A stretch of DNA of 9,151 nucleotides from Thermoflexales bacterium (GCA_007130345.1 SLSP01000227.1:1-9151); one strand, 5' to 3'. Shown: positions 1 to 6,542, counted from the first letter of the stretch. A program made the numbers and translations. Notes: generated by a model from the letters alone, not told the origin.

Positions 1-522
1 GCCTACATCTACGCCATTTTCCACAGCCCCACCTACCGCGAGCGGTACGCCGAGTTTCTCAAGATCGACTTCCCCCGCGTGCCCGTCACCGGCGACCCGG
101 CCCTGTTCTGGCACCTCGTCGCCCTGGGCCGCGAACTCATCGCGCTGCACCTGCTGGACTCCCCCGCGATTCACGAGAGCGCGGTCAGCTTCCCCATCCG
201 CGGCAGCGACGAAGTCGCGCCGCGTGGCGGTTATCCCAAGTACACGCCGCCAGACTTGTCAGGTTTTGAAAAACCTGACAGGTCTCAGGAAGGCCGCGTG
301 TATATCAACAAGACGCAATACTTCGCGGGCGTTCCCGCCGCCGTGTGGGACTTCCAGATCGGCGGCTACCAGGTGCTCCACAAGTGGCTCAAAGACCGGC
401 GCGGGCGCGTCCTCACCCACGGCGATATGGCACACTATCAGCACATCGTCGCCGCGCTAGGGGAGACCCTCCGCCTGATGGCCGAGATTGACGCGGCGAT
501 CCCGGCGTGGCCGGTGGCCTGA
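1..522 (+). CDS. Type ISP restriction-modification enzyme, C-terminal part (5' truncated by window edge)
   Basis: The frame is open from base 1 and ends at TGA 520-522, so only the last 173 residues are visible. The segment reads AYIYAIFHSPTYRERYAEFLK, then FWHLVALGRELIALHLL, GRVYINKTQYFAGVP, VWDFQIGGYQVLHKWLKDR and ends near LRLMAEIDAAIP. I recognise these as the C-terminal target-recognition region of single-polypeptide (LlaBIII-like, type ISP) restriction-modification enzymes; in that family nuclease, helicase and adenine methyltransferase domains precede it and would lie off the left edge. The recognition domain reads the asymmetric DNA target. A palindromic repeat at 253-284 is translated in frame, giving the stretch LSGFEKPDRS just before the conserved GRVYINKTQYF block, where I would expect a variable loop. 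A GTG at 79 is an internal codon, not a start. Whether the whole enzyme is intact cannot be judged here. Confidence 0.85.
   Translation, partial: AYIYAIFHSPTYRERYAEFLKIDFPRVPVTGDPALFWHLVALGRELIALHLLDSPAIHESAVSFPIRGSDEVAPRGGYPKYTPPDLSGFEKPDRSQEGRVYINKTQYFAGVPAAVWDFQIGGYQVLHKWLKDRRGRVLTHGDMAHYQHIVAALGETLRLMAEIDAAIPAWPVA
253..284. repeat. 32-base palindromic repeat inside the restriction gene
   Basis: Two 15-base arms (253-267 and 270-284) flank a 2-base GA centre. The inner 11 pairs, TGTCAGGTTTT against AAAACCTGACA, are perfect; the next pair is T/G and the outer GAC/GTC pair again. It stands out from the GC-rich coding sequence by its run of A and T. It is read in frame as part of the restriction enzyme. 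I recall similar ACCTGACAGGTTTT-type palindromes scattered in Chloroflexota genomes, but only one copy lies in this window, so the dispersed-family assignment is inference. Confidence 0.75.
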
Positions 523-601
523 GATTGGATGCGCCGCTTCCTCTTCGTCTTGCGCGGCAAAATCAACAGAGGCCCCCTACCCTGAAATGCACCCATCAGG
601 T

Positions 602-630
602 TTGACATTGCTGAAAATTTCGGCTACACT
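602..630 (+). promoter_or_regulatory. Sigma-70-type promoter of the histidine kinase gene
   Basis: A perfect -35 TTGACA (602-607), a 17-base spacer and a -10 TACACT (625-630) predict transcription from about 637. This gives a leader of roughly 85 bases before the kinase ATG at 722. The intergenic stretch 523-721 holds nothing else coding; the leader contains a weak stem (GTAAG 638-642 with CTTAC 654-658) too short to interpret. Confidence 0.7.
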
Positions 631-721
631 GGAATAAGTAAGGGGCGTCGCCGCTTACCCCGGTAACAGGCTCAGAGTTCCGCATCCCTGTCGCAGCGCA
701 AGCGCATATCAAGGATACACT

Positions 722-2062
722 ATGACTAAACAAGCCAAACCCGCGCTATCTTCGCATTATATCGACGAGGCACGCGACCTCCGCAATGCCCTGATGGTGG
801 CCGGCGTCGTCACCGTCGGGCTGGCGCTGATGCTCGTCACCACCAGCCCCCAGGTCGTCTCGCTGGAAATCGCCACGCTGGAAACGGCCATCCTGGTGCT
901 GATTTCGTTTATGGTGACGATTGTGGGCCTCTTCGGATTACAATCCGGGTGGCCGGTGCGCTCAATCTCCTGGGGCATTATGCTCGCGTACACCGTCATC
1001 ATCACGCTGGCAATCCACTACACCGGCGGCCCGCTGACCCCGCTTATCGCCCTCTATCTGCTCATCGCGGCAGTGGCCTCGTTCTTGTTGGGGCGGAAAG
1101 GCTCGCTCACTATCTCCGCGTTGTGCGCGTTCGGCTATGGCCTGATCCTGTACTTGCAATACCAATTCCCCGATATATGGCAACTGCCGGACTTGTGGAA
1201 TCTGTCCTTCACGCCCTCTGAGCGCGGGCCATTGCTCGTCATCAACTGGATTTCACTCACCATCCCCACGCTGATGACCGGCTGGCTCACGGGCACGCTG
1301 GCCGAGCGGCTCCGGAAGACCAACGACAACCTGATGGAATCGGAACGGCTGCGCGATAATCTGACGCACATGATTGTCCACGATCTGCGCAATCCCATCA
1401 CCGCGCTGATGGGGGGCATGGATTTGCTGCTGATGACGTTGGATGACAAGATGAACGCAGACCAGAAGCGGCTGTTGCAGAACGCCCGACACAGCAATCA
1501 GGTGCTCTTGCAACTGGTGAACGAGATTCTCGACATCAATAAGATGGAAGCGGGAAAGTTCGAGTTGAACCTGGAGCCGCTCAACGTCTGCACCCTGGTA
1601 GAGCAGAACACCGAAGCGATGCAGGGCGCTGCCGAGCGCGAAGGGCAAAATCTGGAGATGAGCGTCTGCGCCGCAGATGCCACCGTGATGTGCGATCCAC
1701 AGTTGGTGGGGCGCGTGATCGCCAATTTGCTCACAAACGCCTTCAAATACACGCCGGAGGGCGGCACCATCACTACCTCGGTGGGGATGGTGGGCAATGA
1801 GCAGATCAAAATCTGTGTGCGCGATACCGGCCCCGGTATCCCCAAGGAATATCAGAAGCATATCTTCGACAAATTTGGGCAGGTCAAAGAGCAAGGGAAC
1901 GAGCGGCGCGGCACAGGGTTGGGCCTCACATTCTGCAAAATGGTGGTGGAAGCTCACGGTGGGCGTATCTGGGTGGAGAGCGAGATCGGCAAAGGGAGTT
2001 GCTTCAGCTTCACCTTGCCCATCGCCGGCCCGACCAGCGCGAGCGTCAATGTAGATATCTAA
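722..2062 (+). CDS. Membrane sensor histidine kinase (orphan)
   Basis: This 446-residue protein has an N-terminal half with about six hydrophobic segments (roughly residues 22-41, 52-73, 82-99, 105-124, 129-148 and 171-192), a short charged linker, then a HisKA-HATPase_c core. The H-box reads MIVHDLRNPITAL with the phospho-acceptor His220. The N-box has Asn335 and Asn339 (ANLLTNAFKYTPEGG), the G1 box is DTGPGIP (368-374), the F-box is IFDKFG (381-386) and the G2 box RGTGLGL (396-402). All catalytic motifs are present, so it should autophosphorylate and hand phosphate to a response regulator. The ATG is preceded by AAGGA at 711-715, six bases upstream. No HAMP, PAS or receiver domain is visible, and no response regulator gene lies in the window, so partner and signal are unknown. 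The helical bundle itself is probably the sensor, in or near the membrane. Confidence 0.93.
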   Translation: MTKQAKPALSSHYIDEARDLRNALMVAGVVTVGLALMLVTTSPQVVSLEIATLETAILVLISFMVTIVGLFGLQSGWPVRSISWGIMLAYTVIITLAIHYTGGPLTPLIALYLLIAAVASFLLGRKGSLTISALCAFGYGLILYLQYQFPDIWQLPDLWNLSFTPSERGPLLVINWISLTIPTLMTGWLTGTLAERLRKTNDNLMESERLRDNLTHMIVHDLRNPITALMGGMDLLLMTLDDKMNADQKRLLQNARHSNQVLLQLVNEILDINKMEAGKFELNLEPLNVCTLVEQNTEAMQGAAEREGQNLEMSVCAADATVMCDPQLVGRVIANLLTNAFKYTPEGGTITTSVGMVGNEQIKICVRDTGPGIPKEYQKHIFDKFGQVKEQGNERRGTGLGLTFCKMVVEAHGGRIWVESEIGKGSCFSFTLPIAGPTSASVNVDI

Positions 2063-2082
2063 CGCCACTCCCAGCAATCGAC

Positions 2083-2107
2083 ACGGCCCCGCTAATAGCG
2101 GGGCCGT
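2083..2107. terminator. GC-rich hairpin between convergent genes
   Basis: A perfect 10-base stem ACGGCCCCGC (2083-2092) / GCGGGGCCGT (2098-2107) closes on the loop TAATA. It sits between the kinase stop (2062) and the stop of the convergent flavin reductase gene (2136), the expected place for a bidirectional terminator. A second, outer pairing ACGCCA (2062-2067) with TGGCGT (2108-2113) is possible. There is no T-run on either side, so it is not a textbook intrinsic terminator. Confidence 0.6.
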
Positions 2108-2135
2108 TGGCGTGTGCGGACGTGTTATCCGGGAA

Positions 2136-2651
2136 TCAGCGCGTCAAGCAGCGCGTGATATGACCCACATAGAAGCGGTGAAAGTCCGTAGCGCTCCCGT
2201 AGACCTTCTGCCGTACCGCGTGATCCACAAAGCCGTCGCGCTCGAAGTCCTGAGCGTAGAGCTTGCGACATTCCAGCACCAGACGCGCCTCAGCAAAGTG
2301 GACGGTATCATGCGCGCCCACGACCGGCGTGAGGCCCGTCTCGGCCATCTTGTCCACATCGCGCCCGGAATGTGTCCCACAGTACATCAGCGCGTCGTGG
2401 TACGCCTCTGGGAAAAAGCTCAACGTGAACTGCGCCGCCCGGTTCATAAACTCGAAGGTGTACCGCGAAGGCCGCACAAAGACGAAGCTCACGGGCAGGC
2501 CCCACAGGTTACCCAGGCCGCCCCAGGATGCCGTCATCGTGTTGAAGGCGTCCGGCGGCCCGGCTGTCACCAACATCCACTCCTCAGCAATCAGGTGGAT
2601 GACATTGTCGGTCAAAAGTTCTGGCGCGACCTCTCGAAATTCAGGTTGCAT
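2136..2651 (-). CDS. Flavin reductase-like (flavoredoxin-type) FMN-binding split-barrel protein
   Basis: This 171-residue protein starts at an ATG with GGAGGA just upstream on the minus strand. It shows the pattern of the flavin reductase domain: WMLVTAGPPDAFNTMTASWGG (residues 25-45), where the NTMTASWG segment normally contacts FMN phosphate, then PVSFVFVRPSRYTFEFM (53-69) with the typical RPSRYT block, and a conserved-looking FYVGHITRCL at the C-terminus. Proteins of this fold bind FMN and either reduce it with NAD(P)H or shuttle electrons; the physiological partner cannot be told from sequence. It lies 31 bases downstream of the ROK kinase on the same strand, so the two are probably cotranscribed. 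Length is at the short end of the family but no core piece seems missing. Confidence 0.85.
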   Translation of the reverse strand: MQPEFREVAPELLTDNVIHLIAEEWMLVTAGPPDAFNTMTASWGGLGNLWGLPVSFVFVRPSRYTFEFMNRAAQFTLSFFPEAYHDALMYCGTHSGRDVDKMAETGLTPVVGAHDTVHFAEARLVLECRKLYAQDFERDGFVDHAVRQKVYGSATDFHRFYVGHITRCLTR

Positions 2652-2682
2652 TGTTGTCCTCCAGTTAAATGTGAAAGGGAAA

Positions 2683-3573
2683 CTATGTTGCCGCGTGCTG
2701 CGCCAACGCGATGGCCCCCAGCACCCCGGCCCGGTCGCCCAGGCCCGGCGGGACGATATAGCGGTCGAGGCCCTCGGTGAGCGCGGGCACGGCGATATAG
2801 CCGTTGAGCAAGGCCCGCACCTCGCGGCGGACGCGGGGGAAGAGCATCGCCTGCATCACGCCACCACCCAGAATCACGCGCTGCGGCGAAAGTGTGAGGA
2901 TGACGTTGACCACACCGAGCGCCAGATAGCGCGCCTCCAAATCCCAGGCGGGATGATCGGGGGGCAGCGTCTCGCCGCGCTGCTGCCAACGCGCCTCGAT
3001 GGCCGGGCCGCTAGCGAGGCCCTCCAGGCAATCGCCGTGATACGGGCAAATGCCAGGGAAGGGATCGGCCTCGCGGTCGTGGGGGATGCGCAGATGGCCC
3101 ATCTCTGGATGCATCATCCCGTGCAGCAGCTTCCCCGCCACCAGCGCGCCGCCGCCGATGCCGGTGCCCACCGTGAAATAGACCACCGTATCCAGCCCCT
3201 GCGCCGTGCCCCACCGATGCTCACCGAGAACCGCCCCGTTCACGTCCGTGTCAAAGCCGACGGGGACGTTCAACGCGGCACGCAACTCGCCGACAACGTC
3301 GGTATTGGCCCATCCCGGCTTAGGCGTCGAGGTGATATGGCCGAAGGTGGGCGAGCCGGGACGCGGATCAACCGGCCCAAACGCGGCCACGCCCACCGCG
3401 CGCAGCATATCGCCGCCGGCCTGGATCTCGCGGAAATAGGCGATGGCCCGGCCTAGCGTCTCCTGGGGCGTGGTGGTCGGGAAGCGGCGCACCTCGCGCA
3501 ACGTCTCCGGCCCATCCCCCACCGCACAGACAAACTTCGTCCCCCCGGCCTCAATCCCCCCGAAAAGTTGCAT
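2683..3573 (-). CDS. ROK-family sugar kinase, probable fructokinase
   Basis: This 296-residue protein opens with the phosphate-binding motif GGIEAGGTKF (5-14). Asp110 in DTDVNGAVLGE (108-118) is the expected catalytic base, followed by the TVGTGIGGG phosphate loop (134-142). The ROK signature HPEMGH (155-160) and CPYHGDC (176-182) supply a His-Cys-His-Cys zinc site (His160, Cys176, His179, Cys182). A second glycine-rich stretch, RVILGGGVM, lies near residue 220-230. The DPFPGICPYHGDCLEGLASGP pattern matches the bacterial ROK fructokinase subgroup (GmuE/YdhR-like), which phosphorylates fructose with ATP; glucose or mannose remain possible. Start support: AGGAG is placed about seven bases before the ATG. 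It lies between the membrane protein gene (30-base gap) and the flavin reductase gene (31-base gap) in one minus-strand block. No sugar transporter is nearby. Confidence 0.9.
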   Translation of the reverse strand: MQLFGGIEAGGTKFVCAVGDGPETLREVRRFPTTTPQETLGRAIAYFREIQAGGDMLRAVGVAAFGPVDPRPGSPTFGHITSTPKPGWANTDVVGELRAALNVPVGFDTDVNGAVLGEHRWGTAQGLDTVVYFTVGTGIGGGALVAGKLLHGMMHPEMGHLRIPHDREADPFPGICPYHGDCLEGLASGPAIEARWQQRGETLPPDHPAWDLEARYLALGVVNVILTLSPQRVILGGGVMQAMLFPRVRREVRALLNGYIAVPALTEGLDRYIVPPGLGDRAGVLGAIALAQHAAT

Positions 3574-3603
3574 AATCCGCTCCTCCCGCTAACGCGACGG
3601 CCT

Positions 3604-4098
3604 TCACTCTACCACCGTGCGGAGACTATACCCCTGACAATTCCCTGGGGTATTGACACACACCTCGAGCTGCCCGCCATAATCCCCTGACCGGAGCGCG
3701 ATGCCGTGAAATTGCACGACCAACTCACCACTCGCCGGAATGGTGGTGCCGAAACTGAAGGAGTGCTGATTGAACAGCGGTTCCAGCGAGATCATCCCGC
3801 GATACGATGGGGTCGAACTGCGCACGTCAAATCCATCCAGATACGTCAAGTCGATATCGATGCTGTCCAGCACTTGCGGCTCCGTTGTCGGATTTTCGAT
3901 GACGACTTCAACCACCACCTCATCTCCTGACTGAACCAGACTTGGAGATGACACACTGACCACCACATCGTAAGATTGCGTGGCTACAGAGAAAATGAGG
4001 CCGCTTCCAAAACACAACAGCAATCCCCCGCACACACAGACCAACACTCCGACAGCCACCACACCGCCAATCAGCCAATTCCGCTTACTCTTGTCCAC
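3604..4098 (-). CDS. Membrane-anchored beta-sandwich protein of unknown function
   Basis: I do not recognise this 164-residue protein. The frame is open up to 4254, but I place the start at GTG 4098-4096 because GGAGGT lies six bases before it and a good promoter (4137-4164) lies inside the longer frame, which would exclude the ATG at 4254. From this GTG the protein is a short basic N-terminus (MDKSKRN), one hydrophobic helix of about 25 residues, and an outer domain rich in alternating beta-strand pattern (VVVSVSSPSLVQSGDEVVVEV), like an Ig or arrestin-type sandwich used in secreted Chloroflexota proteins. Two cysteines near the C-terminus (VCVNTPGNC) could form a disulfide outside the cell. 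Base composition is visibly less GC-rich than its neighbours. It is the first gene of a probable minus-strand operon with the ROK kinase and flavin reductase. Confidence 0.72.
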   Translation of the reverse strand: MDKSKRNWLIGGVVAVGVLVCVCGGLLLCFGSGLIFSVATQSYDVVVSVSSPSLVQSGDEVVVEVVIENPTTEPQVLDSIDIDLTYLDGFDVRSSTPSYRGMISLEPLFNQHSFSFGTTIPASGELVVQFHGIALRSGDYGGQLEVCVNTPGNCQGYSLRTVVE

Positions 4099-4136
4099 AA
4101 GCTCACCTCCACAAAGCGAACCCTGCCCTCTCCCAA

Positions 4137-4164
4137 AGTATAGAACAATTCTGCCGCTTGCAAA
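4137..4164 (-). promoter_or_regulatory. Promoter of the minus-strand three-gene block
   Basis: On the minus strand TTTGCA (4164-4159), a 16-base spacer and TATACT (4142-4137) form a plausible sigma-70 promoter; TTGCAA with TACTTT at 17 bases is an overlapping alternative. The predicted start near 4130 gives a 32-base leader ending in GGAGGTGA before the GTG at 4098. Confidence 0.55.
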
Positions 4165-4254
4165 GTCTCGCAATAACCGATCAAGTTTATGAGCAAGCTC
4201 CAAGCCCACTTCACCGAGACGGAGACTTCGAGCTATTTTTGGCGGTTTGCTCAA

Positions 4255-4282
4255 TTGCCCCCACCCCGCCTTGTGCTACACT
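4255..4282 (+). promoter_or_regulatory. Extended -10 promoter of the deaminase gene
   Basis: TTGCCC (4255-4260), a 16-base spacer and TACACT (4277-4282) are preceded by TG at 4274-4275, giving the extended -10 TGCTACACT. Transcription would begin near 4289, leaving a 30-base leader with GGAGGA (4310-4315). The -10 and its surroundings (GCTACACT) match the kinase promoter at 623-630. Together with the opposing promoter it fills the 220-base divergent region 4099-4318; I see nothing else there. Confidence 0.5.
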
Positions 4283-4318
4283 TGACGAAACCCAACCTTT
4301 AGTATTTATGGAGGAACT

Positions 4319-5674
4319 ATGACCACACTCTTACTGCAAAACGCGACCCTGCTCGCCACAATGGACGACGCCCGCCGCCGCATCCCCGATGGCGGCCTGT
4401 TTATCCGCGACAACGTGATTGAGGCCGTCGGGCCGACCGCCGCCCTCCCCCAGACCGCCGACCGGGTGCTGGACGCGCGCGGGATGCTCATCCTGCCCGG
4501 CCTGGTCAACACGCACCACCACTTCTACCAGACCCTCACCCGCGCCGTCCCCGCCGCCCAGGATGCCGAGCTCTTCAAGTGGCTGAAGACGCTCTATCCG
4601 ATTTGGGCCGGGATGGATAGCGAGGCCGTTTACGTGAGCGCGAAGCTCGCCCTGGCCGAGCTGCTGCTTTCCGGCTGCACCACCGCTGCCGACCACCTCT
4701 ACATCTACCCCAACGATGCCCGCATCGATGACGAGATCCGCGCTGCGCGGGAGATGGGCGCGCGTTTCCACGCCACGCGCGGCTCGATGAGTCGCGGCGA
4801 GAGCGACGGCGGCCTTCCGCCCGATAGCGTGGTGGAAGACGAGGAGTTCATCCTCCAGGACACCCGCCGCGTCATCGAGACCTACCACGACGCCGCGCCC
4901 TACGCAATGCTGCGCATCGTCGTCGCGCCGTGCTCGCCCTTCTCCGTGACCGAAGACCTGATGCGCGCCTCGGCGGAACTGGCGCGCGCCTACGGCGTCC
5001 ATCTGCACACGCACCTGGCCGAGACCGCCGACGAGGAAGCCTACTGCCAGGCCACCGCCGGCAAGCGCCCCGTCGCCTACGCCGAATCCCTGGGCTGGCT
5101 TGGGGATGATGTCTGGTTCGCGCACGGGGTGCATCTCAACGCCGAGGAGGTGCAGGTGATGGCGGAGACGCGCACGGGCGTGGCCCACTGCCCGTCGAGC
5201 AATATGCGGCTCGCTTCGGGGATCGCGCCGGTGCGCGAGTATCTGGACGCGGGCGCGCCCGTGGGCCTCGCTGTGGATGGCTCCGCGAGCAACGATAGCT
5301 CGCATCTGCTGGCCGAAGCGCGGATGGCGCTGTTGTTGCAGCGCGTCAAGGGGAATCCCGCCGGGCTGACCGCCGAGGAAGCGCTGTGGATTGCCACACG
5401 CGGCGGGGCCGAGGTCTTGGGCCGCGACGACATCGGGCAACTCGCGCCGGGGAAAGCCGCCGACTTCATCGGCCTGCGGCTGGATACCCTGGGCTACGCG
5501 GGCGGGGCCATCCACGACCCGCTGGCCGCCACCGTCTTCTGCCACCCGCAGCACGTTGACCTCTCAGTCATCAACGGAAAGCTTGTGGTCGAAGACGGCC
5601 ACCTGCTCACGGTGGATCTCCCGCCGCTCATCGAACAACACAACGCGATAGCGCGGAAGCTGGTGCGGCAGTAA
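4319..5674 (+). CDS. 8-oxoguanine deaminase-type amidohydrolase
   Basis: This 451-residue protein is a full-length metal-dependent hydrolase of the amidohydrolase superfamily. The metal ligands are visible: His66 and His68 in NTHHHFYQ, His232 in HTHLAET with the neighbouring Glu235, His269 in FAHGVHL and Asp320 in VDGSASNDSSH. The blocks ELFKWLKTLYPIWAGMD, HATRGSMSRGESDGGLPPDS and CPSSNMRLASGIAPVREYLDAG are those of 8-oxoguanine deaminase and the closely related hydroxydechloroatrazine ethylaminohydrolase (AtzB) group. The best-supported role is hydrolytic deamination of 8-oxoguanine to uric acid, a purine salvage or clean-up step in the cytoplasm; a related aminopurine or triazine substrate is possible. 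The ATG follows GGAGG with a close four-base spacing. It is monocistronic here, with its own promoter, divergent from the minus-strand block and convergent with the DUF6062-like gene. Confidence 0.88.
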   Translation: MTTLLLQNATLLATMDDARRRIPDGGLFIRDNVIEAVGPTAALPQTADRVLDARGMLILPGLVNTHHHFYQTLTRAVPAAQDAELFKWLKTLYPIWAGMDSEAVYVSAKLALAELLLSGCTTAADHLYIYPNDARIDDEIRAAREMGARFHATRGSMSRGESDGGLPPDSVVEDEEFILQDTRRVIETYHDAAPYAMLRIVVAPCSPFSVTEDLMRASAELARAYGVHLHTHLAETADEEAYCQATAGKRPVAYAESLGWLGDDVWFAHGVHLNAEEVQVMAETRTGVAHCPSSNMRLASGIAPVREYLDAGAPVGLAVDGSASNDSSHLLAEARMALLLQRVKGNPAGLTAEEALWIATRGGAEVLGRDDIGQLAPGKAADFIGLRLDTLGYAGGAIHDPLAATVFCHPQHVDLSVINGKLVVEDGHLLTVDLPPLIEQHNAIARKLVRQ

Positions 5675-5680
5675 CATCAA

Positions 5681-5740
5681 TCAAGCGTCAAACGTCAAGA
5701 AGTTCTGACGTTTGACGCATCACGCTTGACGCTTCACGCC
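5681..5740. repeat. Inverted, 7-base-periodic repeat between convergent genes
   Basis: Rightward, five heptads follow each other from 5706: TGACGTT, TGACGCA, TCACGCT, TGACGCT, TCACGCC. Leftward, TCAAGCG, TCAAACG and TCAAGAA (5681-5701) carry the reverse complement of the same motif. The two halves fold into a perfect 12-pair stem, CGTCAAACGTCA (5686-5697) with TGACGTTTGACG (5706-5717), around an 8-base loop. It fills the 59-base gap between two convergent stops and its last unit runs into the 3' end of the DUF6062-like gene, including that gene's stop codon. It may end transcription from both sides, though it has no T-run. Confidence 0.7.
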
Positions 5741-6435
5741 CCCCGCTTCAACCCCACGCTGATGTCCAACGCGCGCCGCCAGGAGGTGCTCTCGCCGGGG
5801 GTCATCTTTTCGCCCTGGAAGCGGTAATCGTTTTTGCGGATGAACTCTTCCAGTTCGGCCATCAACGCGGCCCACACCTCTCGATGCACGGCGATGAGAT
5901 CAGACTCCCCGCGCCGGGCACCGGGGCGGGCCAACGTCAGTCGCAGATGGGGCAGGCACAGCCCCCCACTCTCGCGGAGCAACGCCTGCGACTCCGACTC
6001 GCGGATGTCCTTGAGGAGCACATCGGCGAACCGCGTGGCGGTGTCCGCGGCCAGCGTACACGCCGGACACTCGCCGGAGGATTCGAGGGCCTCGGCCAGA
6101 TGCGCCGGAGTCGCCGCCCGCCGGAACAGCCCGGACTTGGCGGGGGATTTCTTCGGGTCGGTGGCGCGCTGCAAATTGAGCAGCACCACGCGATTGACCA
6201 TCGCCAGGCCGAGGGCGCACCCGCTCAGGCGCTCCCAGGCACGGCTATGCGGCTCGCACATCCCCCGCGACGCCTGGAGCGCGTCCCAAGTATTAAAATC
6301 CAGCACGCGCTCGTAATTCAGCGAATCGAGATACGTCATCTCGGCCTTTGCCACCAGGCGGCAGAGCGGGCAACCCCACCCATCCATCGCGCCGCGCAGT
6401 TCCATTTGTAAGGGAGAAAGTGTCGTCGATTTCAT
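5734..6435 (-). CDS. DUF6062-like protein with duplicated CxxC/CxxH modules
   Basis: This 233-residue soluble protein resembles the uncharacterised DUF6062 family. Its notable feature is an internal duplication: CPLC (Cys22, Cys25) followed about 35 residues later by CEPH (Cys60, His63), and CPAC (Cys123, Cys126) followed 34 residues later by CLPH (Cys160, His163). Each half also has SRG or SGG just before the CxxH. Two Cys3His metal sites, most likely zinc, are the natural reading, but the function is unknown. The rest is mostly amphipathic helix. The frame extends to an ATG at 6474, but I start at ATG 6435 (MKSTTLSP) because the promoter 6442-6470 predicts +1 at that base; GGAG lies only two bases before the ATG, so initiation may be leaderless. 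The stop codon lies within the flanking repeat. It is transcribed alone, divergent from the mgtC cluster. Confidence 0.8.
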   Translation of the reverse strand: MKSTTLSPLQMELRGAMDGWGCPLCRLVAKAEMTYLDSLNYERVLDFNTWDALQASRGMCEPHSRAWERLSGCALGLAMVNRVVLLNLQRATDPKKSPAKSGLFRRAATPAHLAEALESSGECPACTLAADTATRFADVLLKDIRESESQALLRESGGLCLPHLRLTLARPGARRGESDLIAVHREVWAALMAELEEFIRKNDYRFQGEKMTPGESTSWRRALDISVGLKRGA

Positions 6436-6441
6436 AACTCC

Positions 6442-6470
6442 AGTATACCCGCACTTCCGCCAAATGCCAA
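6442..6470 (-). promoter_or_regulatory. Promoter of the DUF6062-like gene, predicted leaderless
   Basis: On the minus strand TTGGCA (6470-6465), a 17-base spacer and TATACT (6447-6442) match the sigma-70 consensus at five of six positions each. Counting seven bases from the end of the -10 puts +1 on base 6435, the A of the ATG, so the mRNA would have no 5' leader. Confidence 0.62.
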
Positions 6471-6542
6471 GCACATTTGACCATCCATACGGTTTCCAGT
6501 ATTATGAAACGCACCCATCCTTCAACCCAAAACCCACCACCG

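Noticed and set aside
1253..2077. Long minus-strand reading frame opposite the histidine kinase
   Set aside because: The plus strand carries all kinase motifs in order; the opposite frame is His/Gln-rich antisense without family features.
2263..3456. 397-codon plus-strand frame across the flavin reductase and ROK kinase genes
   Set aside because: It spans two well-supported minus-strand genes and their intergenic gap, and its translation is low-complexity Arg/Ala/His-rich.
4099..4254. N-terminal extension of the membrane protein to ATG 4254
   Set aside because: A promoter lies inside the extension and the GTG at 4098 has a well-placed GGAGGT, so the extension would be outside the transcript.
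4331..5554. 407-codon minus-strand frame opposite the deaminase
   Set aside because: It is a GC-rich shadow; the plus strand encodes a complete amidohydrolase with every metal ligand.
5681..5740. Possible CRISPR array
   Set aside because: The units are 7 bases, contiguous, degenerate and partly inverted, with no spacers.
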